This document shows, piece by piece, positions 24,776 to 33,429 of a DNA stretch of 64,000 bases. Under the pieces are notes generated by a model, which made no database searches, was not told the DNA's origin, and saw only the letters and a program-made list of their open reading frames with translations. The translations under genes were made by a program, and so were the position numbers. The DNA comes from Dendrolimus kikuchii (Eukaryota; Arthropoda; Insecta; Lepidoptera; Lasiocampidae), in the NCBI GenBank assembly GCA_019925095.2, contig CM034411.1, forward strand, positions 7,293,501 through 7,357,500, given 5' to 3'. Each line of letters begins with the position of its first letter. Positions within the stretch are counted from its first letter, which is position 1.

Positions 24776-25288
24776 AATAAAACTACGTTTTAACGGTTTT
24801 AAGCGCGGTAATTTTATTTGATTTTGGTTTTTCCGACGTTTCGGCCACTTTTCAGTGGCCGTGATCACGGAAGACAAAGATGTCAAGTGTCAACGAGTAT
24901 TGTTAAAGTTTTATTTAGCCTACCGCCAACTTATTAATTTTAATTATTTAATTTTAATTTTGTTTATGGTTATTATTTAATCTATGGGAGCCTAATCTAA
25001 TTTACTACCGCTTCGCAACATGTTATGGCTTGAAGAGAAGAAGCGGCGCAAGAAACTCTTCAGCAAACATGCCTAGCTCTAATAATTTTATATAATATTA
25101 AAATGGGTGGAAGGAAAAATAAAAGTAATTATCAGTCAAGTTGGTTTGTGTTCCGTTGTACGCAGAAAGAGCTCACAGTGTCTTGAGGTCTGGCAGCTGG
25201 TTTTTGCTGGGTTTTGGTCTTAATAGTTTTGATAATTGGATCCCAAACAGGTGGAACTTGCCAACCATCTTCTCTATTGAAATTTGGG
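24774..25288 (-). repeat. Left inverted arm of the PLE
   Basis: This is the reverse complement of 25744-26258. Landmarks are GCGCGGTAATTTTATTTG, TTCCGACGTTTCGGCCACTT, CCTACCGCCAACTTATTAAT, ACCGCTTCGCAACATGTTAT, GAAGAAGCGGCGCAAGAAAC, AAAATGGGTGGAAGG and CGTTGTACGCAGAAAGAGCT. It therefore carries an antisense copy of the last ~50 codons of the GIY-YIG frame. Visible differences from the right arm include CACAGTG versus CATAGTG and AGGTGGAACTT versus AGTTGGTACTT. Confidence 0.9.
24831..24873 (-). ncRNA. Hammerhead-ribozyme-like motif in left PLE arm (degenerate)
   Basis: The minus strand can fold as stem I (TTCC with GGAA), an 8-nt segment GTGATCAC, stem II (GGCCACT with AGTGGCC, loop GAAA) and then GAAACGTC. 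It is identical to the right-arm copy, where coordinates of each part are given. The segment that should read CTGANGA does not, so activity is doubtful. Confidence 0.4.
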
Positions 25289-25900
25289 GTCTTCTTCAAG
25301 ACTCCACACCAACGTCACAACGGCCCCAAACCACCTTCAGTTGAGCGGTGCCCTGCTACCATACCCTACATCAAGGGGGTCACAGACAGAATTGGTCACA
25401 TCCTCAGGCGAGCTTCAATCAAAACATATTTCAAGCCGCAGAAAAAGATTACCCAATTTCTGAGAGCTGTGAAATGCAATATCCCACTCCAGGATGCAGG
25501 GGTTTACAAGCTTGATTGTGAGTGTGGATTCTCATACATTGGGCAAACAAAGAGGAGCATAAAAACACGAGTAAAAGAACACATTGCTGACATGAAACAC
25601 ACAAGGTCTACGAAGTCTGCGATCAGTGAACACACGCTGGATAAATCCAACCACTACATCAGATTCGATAACCCACAAATCCTCGCGAAAGAGAATCGTT
25701 TCATACCTAGAATGATGCGTGAGGCTATTGAAATCAAAAAACACCCAAATTTCAATAGAGAAGATGGTTGGCAAGTACCAACTGTTTGGGATCCAATTAT
25801 CAAAACTATTAAGACCCAAACCCAGCAAAAACCAGCTGCCAGACCTCAAGACACTATGAGCTCTTTCTGCGTACAACGGAACACAAACCAACTTGACTGA
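25214..25900 (+). CDS. Penelope-like element C-terminal GIY-YIG endonuclease fragment
   Basis: The open frame is 228 codons. Residues 1-25 come from antisense arm sequence and are not native. Genuine element protein starts near residue 26, after the inversion junction at 25288. Residues 47-95 (PATIPYIKGVTDRI, LRRASIKTYFKP, PLQDAG) match the linker between RT and endonuclease in Penelope-like proteins. The GIY-YIG motif is GVY at 96-98 and YIG at 108-110, with C102 and C104 just before YIG. Arginines lie in QTKRSIKTRVKEH (111-123), a downstream His is in SEH (138-140), and RMMREAIEI (166-174) holds the likely catalytic Glu. Known role: the endonuclease nicks target DNA for target-primed reverse transcription. 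The RT domain is absent, so the copy is non-autonomous, although the frame is open to 25900. No promoter is evident. Confidence 0.85.
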   Translation: MVLIVLIIGSQTGGTCQPSSLLKFGVFFKTPHQRHNGPKPPSVERCPATIPYIKGVTDRIGHILRRASIKTYFKPQKKITQFLRAVKCNIPLQDAGVYKLDCECGFSYIGQTKRSIKTRVKEHIADMKHTRSTKSAISEHTLDKSNHYIRFDNPQILAKENRFIPRMMREAIEIKKHPNFNREDGWQVPTVWDPIIKTIKTQTQQKPAARPQDTMSSFCVQRNTNQLD

Positions 25901-26258
25901 TAATTACTTTTATTTTTCCTTCCACCCATTTTAATATTATATAAAATTATTAGAGCTAGGCATGTTTGCTGAAGAGTTTCTTGCGCCGCTTCTTCTCTTC
26001 AAGCCATAACATGTTGCGAAGCGGTAGTAAATTAGATTAGGCTCCCATAGATTAAATAATAACCATAAACAAAATTAAAATTAAATAATAAAAATTAATA
26101 AGTTGGCGGTAGGCTAAATAAAACTTTAACAATACTCGTTGACACTTGACATCTTTGTCTTCCGTGATCACGGCCACTGAAAAGTGGCCGAAACGTCGGA
26201 AAAACCAAAATCAAATAAAATTACCGCGCTTAAAACCGTTAAAACGTAGTTTTATTAT
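25744..26258 (+). repeat. Right inverted arm of the PLE
   Basis: It overlaps the last ~50 codons of the GIY-YIG frame, then carries the 3' non-coding part. That part includes a 43-nt block (25911-25953) also present in the Jockey-type LINE at 47798-47840, a TTTCTTGCGCCGCTTCTTCT block, the hammerhead-like motif at 26160-26201 and the terminal AAACCGTTAAAACGTAGTTT. Confidence 0.9.
26160..26201 (+). ncRNA. Hammerhead-ribozyme-like motif in right PLE arm (degenerate)
   Basis: Parts in order: TTCC 26160-26163 (stem I), GTGATCAC 26164-26171, GGCCACT 26172-26178 with AGTGGCC 26183-26189 (stem II, loop GAAA), GAAAC 26190-26194, GTC 26195-26197, GGAA 26198-26201 (stem I). GAAAC-GTC with an ACGT self-complementary stem III is the arrangement known for minimal hammerheads of Penelope-like elements, which act mainly as dimers. 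The canonical CTGANGA is replaced by GTGATCA plus an extra C. The C3 to G and G8 to C changes could restore the C3-G8 pair, but this is speculation and the motif may be dead. Confidence 0.45.
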
Positions 26259-26290
26259 GTATACAAGTCGCGAAAACTTAAGAAAATATT

Positions 26291-26302
26291 ACATGTATTT
26301 AT
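26291..26302. repeat. Target site duplication (right) of the PLE
   Basis: ACATGTATTTAT is an exact copy of 24764-24775. Confidence 0.85.
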
Positions 26303-26315
26303 CTATAATCACTCA

Positions 26316-26465
26316 ATACTATAAATAGTATACCGAGTCTAGGTCACTCTCTCTTATGGGTAAAGTGCCCAAAAAGCTGGCTACGTTACCTCGCTGGATC
26401 GCCATACCGATCCTTTGACCGAAGTACGTACCAGCCCTCTCAGTACCCGATGATTCGTTAAACTA
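26316..26465 (+). repeat. Family F dispersed repeat, partner of 4519
   Basis: It starts 14 bp after the PLE target duplication with AATAGTATACCGAGTCTAGG, then TTATGGGTAAAGTGCCCA, GCTGGCTACGTTACCTCG, GATCGCCATACCGATCC, CGTACCAGCCCTCTCAG. The start is likely clipped. The PLE may have inserted near the edge of an older copy. Confidence 0.65.
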
Positions 26466-26548
26466 TTGAAAGCTTTTTAGCATATGCGATTAGGACCCCA
26501 CAATCCAATGGTCTCAACAGCTAACGGTACAAACAATTCACTGTATTA

Positions 26549-26848
26549 TATTCGTGCAGGAACGGAGAAAGAATACAATTTCCTGCAGCCGGGCGGCCTG
26601 TCGTAAGAGGCAACCAAACAATCCACAGCCAGGTGGTAGGGTATTTACCCGACTGGATGGCTACCACCCCTGGTCTAGAGTCTGCCACCATGACAACCTT
26701 GAGTTATGTTCCGGAATTACTGACCATGTTCCAGTCTCCCTTAAGAGAGCAACAGCGCATTTGGTGTTGCAAATGTCCATACGCGATGGTAACCGCTTTC
26801 CATTAACTGCGCCGTCTGCCTGTCTGCTGAACTCGTGCAATAAAAAAA
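26549..26848 (+). repeat. Family A LINE-tailed element, full length
   Basis: TTCGTGCAGGAACGGAGAAA, TTTCCTGCAGCCGGGCGGCC, CAGCCAGGTGGTAGGG, CCCCTGGTCTAGAGTCTGCC, TTCCGGAATTACTGACC, CAACAGCGCATTTGGTG (a short internal deletion removes the TAGCACCTTT part), GCAAATGTCCATACGCGATG and GTGCAATAAAAAAAC. Frames on both strands are artefacts. Confidence 0.85.
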
Positions 26849-26849
26849 C

Positions 26850-28500
26850 TTTTTCAGAGGATAGCATATTTGCGCCGCTTGAGGGATTCCACTGTTTCCG
26901 CCGCTGAAACAGCTGATCTAGCCACGTTGGTATATGACGTACGGTCAACGGCCACAAAGTTTGCATCCTATACCAGAAACTTGCCACAAGATGAGCCATT
27001 CTTTGCAAATTATGCTGGTATTAGACGAATGAATTAGATTGAACCAACCAAACAATTTTGGTTGAAAGGCACGGAATTTATGACAGTATTCACATATATA
27101 CATTGAATGATTGAAGTTGATGTTTATGTGGATCACTTTGGTTGGTTGATTCAAATTGAAAGATAGAATCGAACCGTCTAAATTCGGCCTAAGTGTCTTT
27201 TATACATACAACTTTAATATATTGTTTAATTAAATAATTATTTCAACGTCAAGTTCAGTCAATGTTTAAAGCAAATCCTAAATCTGTAAAGTAATTTTAC
27301 ACATACCCACTATTGAATATAAACCTAACATGATAATAATATACTCCGCCGTCCGCTCTTCCTTAAAATCACAGATTTCCTTTATGAAATACAAACACGG
27401 TATCAGTGTGGTAATAACGTAGGTGTACTGACCTATATATTAAACTAGGACTTGCCATGCGGCTTTGCTAATGTAAATATTCTATGTTTATTAAAGGGTG
27501 ACTTTTGCATTTGAAACCCTGCAATAAAATATCCAGGGAAGGTTTAAAAGGTGAGTAAATATGAAAAAAATGCTTGGAATATGGTAAAAACAACAATTTC
27601 GCTTTCCCTTAGAAACTAATCCTACCTTTCAAACATTTGATGCTCGTCCCGTCGTCGTTTAGAAATCAATTAAATTTAAAAGTCGTTCAGAAGCCAAATT
27701 AAATTTAAAAGTAAATTTTTTTTTGGTTTTGAATGTCAAACGTTTATGTTCGTTCCGGTTAAGTTTTGACCACATTTTTTACTAAAGTTGAAACATTCTG
27801 CAATTATCATTCAGCTTTTTTATTTATTGACTCTGAGGGGATGTTTCCCGGGTCAGCTAGTATTTAATATTATCAGAGGGACATAATTTTGATTATTTCG
27901 GAAGCTAAAGTTTCCTCATTTATTGACTAAAAAAATTAGTTTTTTTTTAAATTCTTTATTTATTCATTTTAATACTTCAAGATGATTCTGATTCCTCACA
28001 CCTGTTTGCTCGACATCTCAAAGCGTAACTTCAAAACCATAATACATCTACGTTCAGTATCAGCTATTTGTCAAAATACCCGACTAAGAACCACCTGAGC
28101 TGCAGTTTCCACCTGCGAATGTCGTCTGGAGTTAAGCCGATAATTACGGATTATAACCCCCACCACCCATTATCCCCTTCCAGTCTAGTCGCCCACTTGA
28201 GTCCCCCCACTTGAATGCACCTCGTGTAATGGTTTTAGAGGTACAATTTTTCGTCTGATGGGGCCCTTCGTTTATAATTTCCACGTGTATTGTATGACGT
28301 TTTGAGTGTTTGGATTATTACGGGGGTAGACGCGATTTTCCCTTTATGACCGCGTAAGGATAATGACTTTAAAAGTCTGCATGTTTTAAAAGGGGGTAGC
28401 TAGGAATTTAAAAAGCCTATAAAGTACATAGTTTTGAATCTCAATAATTATGCTAACGGTATATGATAAGTAAGAAGTAAAACTTGAAACTTAAACTAAA
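26850..28500. other. Unique AT-rich stretch, C-rich patch near 28.1 kb
   Basis: No gene recognised. TTTCCCGGGTCAGCTAGTAT near 27847 may be a fragment of the CR1/L2-type tail. ACCACCCATTATCCCCTTCC near 28160 is a pyrimidine-rich patch with no coding sign. Confidence 0.45.
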
Positions 28501-28507
28501 ACTAAAG

Positions 28508-28588
28508 AATAAGCCTAAATGGCACTCTGTTGTTCGTGCCTACCCCGCAAGGGAACTGGCGTGAAGTTATGTATGTATGTATGTAAGA
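28508..28588 (+). repeat. LINE 3' end, family C2, with (GTAT)n tail
   Basis: AATAAGCCTAAATGGCACTC, TTCGTGCCTACCCCGCAAGG, AACTGGCGTGAAGTTATGTA, then GTATGTATGTAT. It is the last ~60 bp of the unit better preserved at 36376 and 63362, where the translation ends NKPEWxSVVxAYPARELA followed by a stop. Confidence 0.7.
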
Positions 28589-28589
28589 A

Positions 28590-29437
28590 GTAAAACTTGG
28601 CTGAATCCATTTCGGTTAGAGCGCCCCAAAAGTATTTGGCAACCAAAATTCATTTTAGGTCGCTGAATCACAGCAGTTATCATTGTAGACCCATCAGTTT
28701 ATCAAAAAAATTACTAAGGGTCGGTTCCTAAATTCATTATTCCTATTTTTTAATCAATCACCTGCATTAATGCATGATGATGATGCATTAAGTAATGATA
28801 AATTTCTAAGCTCCATAGCTTATGTAAAATTTTAAGCAGTAGTAAAGTAAATTAATGGTTAGTAAGGCATAGGAATTAACTATAATACGAGTACATACGT
28901 AGATAGGGAACTGACCGCAGGCTATGAGTTCTATAAAAGGTTTTTGTCAAAATAGCTACGGTACCATAAAACATTTCGTATTTAATTCAACAATTAATAG
29001 TACTCGTATTAACAAATAGTATTATATCGAAAAATAAATAAGCTTGTAAAACAAATATTAATTTACATAACATCAACAATATTTCATTTCATTTCGAAAC
29101 GTAAGCAAATACTTGTTTTAATTAAATTCCATTGCATTAATTTTCATTTTGATATTGAATATTTTGATTAACAAATTCAAAAAAATGTCTCCGATCACTA
29201 GTGGAGCCTTAGCCTTACGAAGTGTTGGCATGAGAAGAAGTGGAGAAAAATAATTGTTAAGCTTAATAATACATTCATTGTTTACGTTTCAGAGACATTT
29301 TCAAATACGTAACTTAATGATAAACAGTCGCACAGAATAGAAATTATCACTAGAGTTAAAATACTGTCTAGATATACACTGACGATAGAAGTATGTATTA
29401 TATACTCTGACAAATAAACATCAATAACATTCAAAGA
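28590..29437. other. AT-rich stretch without recognisable genes
   Basis: Nothing recognised apart from a short TGATGATGATGC run near 28777 and AAAATAGCTACGGTACC at 28951, a word also seen in other tail relics. Confidence 0.45.
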
Positions 29438-29715
29438 TTATCCTTGCAGTAACGGGGAAAGAATGCTAATTCCTGCAGCCGAAAAGTTCACAGCCAAGTG
29501 ATAAGGTATTTGCCCGCCTGGATGGCTACCACCCCTGGTCTAGAATATGCTGCTATAACAACCTGGAATTGTGTTCTGGCATTACTGGCTAGGTTCCAGT
29601 GTCCATTTCAAGGCCGACAGCACATTCGTAGCACCTTTTGTGTTGCAAATGTCTGTAGAAGGTAACTACTTTTCATTAGGTCAGCCTATCCGTTGTATTC
29701 CAGCAATAAAAAAAA
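29438..29715 (+). repeat. Family A element, internally deleted
   Basis: TATCCTTGCAGTAACGGGG, CTAATTCCTGCAGCCG joins directly to AAAAGTTCACAGCC, so the GGCGGCCTGTCG segment is deleted. The remainder (GGCTACCACCCCTGGTC, GTGTTCTGGCATTACTGGC, GCACATTCGTAGCACC, TGTTGCAAATGTC, CCAGCAATAAAAAAAA) is in order. Confidence 0.8.
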
Positions 29716-29719
29716 TCTA

Positions 29720-30490
29720 AAATTTTAGTTATATATGGTCCAATTTTGATCACTCATCAATCAGCTACTTGTACCTATATATTACCTGCCACAAAATAGT
29801 TTAGTTTACTTTAGAATTTTCAGTAGAATACCCTAGACCTTTAAGTGCTTGCATCTTAGTCCATAAGAAATTTGCATACCTTGCTTATATTATTCAATTA
29901 AAACCTCAAAATTCCTAACCAACTCTTGAAGTTATTTTCTTAAGCCCACTCAACAAAAGAGGATTTACGATAGTGCATTTGTGAAGCTGATCTTTAATAT
30001 TCAATTTAATGATATTAAACAAGATTAGTTCTCAAGATAAAGTAAGAAACAGGTTTTAATGTTTTAATTACAAATGCAAATCTGGTTATTTTGTTTGTAA
30101 AATAACAAAGTATTGATTGGAAAGTTGAGATTTATTGCTGTTATCAAAAATTAGGTTTTAACAGACTTGAGGTTTTTAGTGAGTTTTATTCACCACTCGG
30201 TGGTAAACATGTTCTTAGAATCACACCGAAGTCAGACGTTAATAAGTTTCGTGTATGAAAACCGCATGGAGGAAGAGGTTTGCCGATGAAAATCTCTCCC
30301 ATTTCAATAACAAGATTTGTATTCGCCTAGTTCGTAGCACTAACCACAAGGACGATGGGTGGTCATCGGCAAACTTTCTACGCAGGTAATACTAATATAA
30401 GTTATTTTAAAAGCCCATTTTAGAAGAGCTCCAAAGAACACTGACCATGTCATGACCACGATGACGCCAGGAAAAAAAGAATTAAAATAT
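29720..30490. other. AT-rich stretch with a 12-bp inverted repeat
   Basis: GTTTGCCGATGA (30278-30289) and TCATCGGCAAAC (30363-30374) are exact reverse complements 73 nt apart. No gene recognised. Confidence 0.45.
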
Positions 30491-30500
30491 ATACAATCGT

Positions 30501-30790
30501 GTGACAATATTTGAATTCAGGTACTCCCTCGAGCCGCTTCGCTCATGTACGCAACGGTTCTCCAGAACGTTTATCTTGCGAACCGTGGAGATTTGGAATC
30601 AGTTTCCAGCTGAGGTTCTCCCACAGCACTGCGATATGGAGTTTTTCAAAAAGGGTTTCATAAAATGTCTTAAAGGCCGGCAGCGCGTTTGTAACATCTC
30701 TGGTGTTGCAAAAGTCCATAGGCGTCAGTAACCGCTTTCCATCAGGTAGGCCGCCAGCCTGTCTGTGTACTCCAATTTATAAACAAAATC
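30501..30790 (+). pseudogene. LINE ORF2 C-terminus plus 3' UTR (donor of family A/B tail)
   Basis: The 76-codon frame 30501-30731 contains RFSRTFILRTVEIWNQFPAE, VLPQHCDMEFFKKGFI and KCLKGRQRV. This is the pattern PRT-x-LWN-x-LP-x-x-VFP-x-x-YD-x-x-x-FKKxV that ends ORF2 in CR1/Jockey-type non-LTR retrotransposons. The 3' UTR that follows (GGTGTTGCAAAAGTCCATAG, AACCGCTTTCCATCAGG) matches the last ~100 bp of family A. The stop is read through into UTR in the predicted frame, so the true end is near the GRQR motif. It is severely 5'-truncated. Confidence 0.75.
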
Positions 30791-30794
30791 CTCC

Positions 30795-31480
30795 CATGCT
30801 AATATTCTAAAACGTAAACAATTTTATGGTGCAATTCTTGATGACAGACGGGTGTCTGTGACGTCTTTATATGGTCCGCTTTTGAACCACTGTTGTTTCG
30901 ACAACGAGGCTTACAGGCCAAATTACTTAAAGCATATCAAATATTTCATAGTAATATCTTAATCCTAACTAAATCTATAGTGTCCTATTTCTGTAGCCTA
31001 TAATGAAGTGCCCTAATTGCTTTTACTAAAGCCTAACTTTTTTCAGGCATTTTCTCCTAGTCATCTATACAGTTTCGTTAATTTGTTTTTTCGATACATT
31101 CTCATTTGCCACGGCCGCCACAATGACTTAGAAGTACAAAAATTGCTTTAGCAAGAAAATCTTTAGGCATTAGAAATGATAAAAGAAATAACTTCAATGT
31201 GAAAAGCCTATCATAGATTTTTATTAGACTTTTTTATATGCCTTTTGTTGAAAATAAAAAATTGTCTTCTTCATGTACGTTTTGTTGAAGAGTTATTTTG
31301 TAACGAAGGCAGGTAACAAAGGTTGTAGGTAACAATACACTGAAAAAAAATTTTAAATACAAAAGAACAAATATTACAAACCAGTATTTACAACATAGCC
31401 CCCATAATCAGCAATGTATAAAAGATAAAAAAGAAACATTGTTGATTACAAAACAGACACTGGGGCCAACAAAACCACAA
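30795..31480. other. AT-rich stretch without recognisable genes
   Basis: No coding or repeat sequence recognised. It lies downstream of the Copia relic in that element's orientation and could hold its 3' LTR, but I see no matching second LTR. Confidence 0.4.
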
Positions 31481-31487
31481 AAAAAAA

Positions 31488-31679
31488 TTAAGACAAACAC
31501 AAGTTCCTAACACATTTAAGATGCTTAACTTTTCCTAATGGCTTAGTTAGTACGTCGGCCCACATTGACCCTGGGGGTACAAAGTTCAGGTTTATAATAT
31601 TATCAGCAACCTTTTGATAGTTTTTGAGTAAAATTACTGTAAAAACTTTATAAACTTCCACTTTTGCCAAAGTGAACAT
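31488..31679 (-). pseudogene. Copia-type pol C-terminus (RNase H end) relic
   Basis: The 63-codon frame ends with LNFVPPGSMWADVLTKPLGK followed by VKHLKCVRNLCLS and a stop. Copia/Ty1 polyproteins characteristically end in a YVPT-x(3)-AD-x-LTKPL-x(6-9)-L motif at the end of RNase H, and residues 33-48 here fit. The N-terminal ~25 residues look decayed (the expected HFxRE region reads VFTVILLKN). No other part of the pol gene is open nearby, and no LTR pair was found. Confidence 0.72.
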
Positions 31680-31916
31680 AGAAACCGAAACGTAAAAGCC
31701 CCACGTATAGATGGTGTAAGTGTAGAAATTTACATGAGCAAAGCGGCGTGGTCGGCCTAGTCAGTTATAAGAGAGATTTAACAGCTAAAATCAAAGTTAG
31801 AACCACTATTTAATGCAAGATAGTTATTAGTAACCGCTCATAACCTCAAAGGTCGTCTCACTAGTCTAAGTTGGATTGGATCGTAATTTATTATGGTTAT
31901 TATAAGTTTCAGCAGA

Positions 31917-31985
31917 TAGCTGGCTGTATCACAGTGGTTATAGGACTAATCCTGTAATGAAACTGTCATTTGTATTTGAATTAAT
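31917..31985 (+). repeat. Possible decayed tRNA-type SINE head
   Basis: GGCTGTATCACAGTGGTTAT resembles an A box and TTTGTATTTGAATTAA a strongly decayed B box about 45 nt later. Weak evidence. Confidence 0.35.
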
Positions 31986-32213
31986 ATCAACTGTTAAATG
32001 GAATAGTAATAGATAAATTAGTAACGACCACACCCACAGAGATTAATTAATGATAACTTAATGAGCAGTCCAACTATTCTAATTAGATAGTTTAATAATA
32101 TAATAATAAATAATAATATTTTTTAGTATACACTAAAGTTTAAACAAACCTATCACTTTACATTTAACGCTTAAACAATGTTTTTATTGTTTATCAGTTA
32201 TTAACTGATCAGG

Positions 32214-32427
32214 GATAGAGAGAGAGAGAGAGAGAGCGTGAGTGTTTGCGTGCGCATGTTCATGCGTGCGTGCTCGTGTGTGTGTGGTGTGTGCGTGCGT
32301 GTGTGTGGTGTGTGCGTGCGTGTGTGCCTGTGTGCGTGTGCGCCTGTGTGCCTGTGTGCCTGTGTGCCTGTGTGCGTGTGTGCGTGTGTGTGTGTGTTTG
32401 TGTGTGTGAGAGAGAGAGATAAAGAGA
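32214..32427. repeat. Compound microsatellite GA - GT-rich - GA
   Basis: A (GA)n run at 32214-32236 is followed by GT-rich sequence with several short tandem units (TGTGTGCC about four times at 32330-32375, and GTGTGTGGTGTGTGCGTGCG about twice at 32275-32320). It closes with (GA)n at 32407-32425. Frames here are artefacts. Confidence 0.95.
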
Positions 32428-32459
32428 GAGGCAAGAGATAGAGTATTACGATAATCTAT

Positions 32460-32690
32460 ACTATCATTATAAAAACGAAAGATTTGTATTTTTTATTTTT
32501 GTATGTTTATTCGTTACACTATTTCAAAAAAAATTCACCATTATAATGATGAATTATGCCAGATTAATACAGACTATACTTATTACTAGACAAAATTAGG
32601 GATCCCTCCTAAAACTTCAATAATATAACTCAAGGTGTAAAAAAATTGCCATAAACCACTCGCGCGAAGCCGGGACGGGCCGCTAGTTAC
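32460..32690 (-). repeat. CR1/L2-type tail relic (minus)
   Basis: It opens with ACTATCATTATAAAAACGAA, has TTCAAAAAAAATTCACCATT, AGGGATCCCTCC and TTGCCATAAACCACTCGCGC, and ends GAAGCCGGGACGGGCCGCTA. This is the complement of a TAGCGGCCCGTCCCGGCTTC-type start. Confidence 0.65.
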
Positions 32691-32849
32691 TCATATAATA
32701 GTGCCATAATTTAATAGATTATATGAAACATGTAAATAATTGTATACTATGTATACTCGTATAACTTCGACAGTTTTGAAAATAGGTAGTTGTCATGTTA
32801 TGAAAACCTTGTTACCACAAGCATTGTCTAAAGATCTCGCCAGATGCAA

Positions 32850-32995
32850 AAAAAATTGTGTTTGAGTGGGTCCCGGGATGGTTTAGATTCACAATTAGAT
32901 CCCGCCGGTAGGTGGCGCTGGAATGGGTTCTAGATATTTATTTATTCAGGGCAAGACAACGTCTGCCGGAACCGCTACTAATCCCAATTAATATT
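32850..32995 (+). repeat. CR1-type tail, second subfamily
   Basis: GTGGGTCCCGGGATGGTTTA, GATTCACAATTAGATCC, GGTAGGTGGCGCTGGAATGG, CAGGGCAAGACAACGTCTGC, ACCGCTACTA. It shares the core with 12090 (plus) and 48490 (minus). Confidence 0.7.
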
Positions 32996-32997
32996 AT

Positions 32998-33072
32998 AAA
33001 TGCGAAAGTAACTCCGTCTGTCTGTTCCGTTTTCACGGAAAAATAGGGGACCGATTTGGCAGAAACTCAGTA
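32998..33072 (-). repeat. Short CR1/L2-type tail fragment (minus)
   Basis: ATTATAAATGCGAAAGTAAC, TCTGTCTGTTCCGTTTTCAC and GGGGACCGATTTGGCAGAAA are the complement of the last part of a CGGTTC-x(n)-ACAGACAGA tail. Confidence 0.55.
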
Positions 33073-33111
33073 TATATAAAATAGAATAGTTGCCGGGATA
33101 AAATACATTTG

Positions 33112-33112
33112 A

Positions 33113-33151
<39 letters not shown>
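33112..33151. repeat. (CT)n(AT)n microsatellite
   Basis: A CT run of about 9 units passes directly into an AT run of about 10 units ending ATATACACAC. Confidence 0.95.
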
Positions 33152-33344
33152 CACACCAAAAATTGTTTTGTTTTCATAATAATAACATCACCCTTAAACG
33201 TCTGCTGATATCGGGCCTTCCATTCTACGAGACTAAATAAAATACACGCATAGAAGACGAATTGGTGGGTTTCACACGGCAAATTTAACGTACAAGTTTT
33301 CACGTTGTCACAATTTTTTATTGTTCGTTGTAATTATAAGAATT

Positions 33345-33428
33345 AGCTCAGAAAAGTAGTCCATCAGGATCTAATCTCCCATCATTTGAATGAGATGCAG
33401 ATACGTTAACCGCTGAATTACCACGATT
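33345..33428 (-). repeat. Possible decayed tRNA-type SINE head (minus)
   Basis: The reverse complement reads GTGGTAATTCAGCGGTTAAC (A-box-like) and, about 40 nt later, GGGAGATTAGATCCTGATGG (decayed B box). Confidence 0.4.
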
Positions 33429-33429
33429 T

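Larger units (their letters stand above)
24776..26290 (+). mobile_element. Penelope-like retroelement with 515-bp inverted arms
   Basis: Left arm 24774-25288 and right arm 25744-26258 are reverse complements with only a handful of differences. They run from AATAAAACTACGTTTTAACG to the CCCAAATTTCAATAGAGAAG segment. The 455-bp core plus the start of the right arm encodes a GIY-YIG protein fragment (see the CDS). A 32-nt tail (GTCGCGAAAACTTAAGAAAA region, to 26290) lies outside the right arm and is absent on the left, so the ends are asymmetric. Exact 12-bp target duplications flank the whole. Known biology: Penelope-like elements often carry inverted or direct pseudo-LTRs and encode RT plus GIY-YIG. 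Here RT is missing, so this is a 5'-truncated copy. The near-identity of the arms suggests recent origin or gene conversion. Confidence 0.88.

Noticed and set aside
25532..25891. 119-codon minus-strand frame with MVCVPLYAERAHSVLRSG
   Set aside because: It is the antisense of the GIY-YIG coding frame; the identical start at 25141 (plus) is simply the inverted arm.
26554..27008. Overlapping frames of 117 and 115 codons on both strands
   Set aside because: Both lie over a family A element and recur in other copies with stops; they are not genes.
32201..32441. His/Thr-rich and Cys/Val-rich open frames
   Set aside because: They are products of the compound GA/GT microsatellite.
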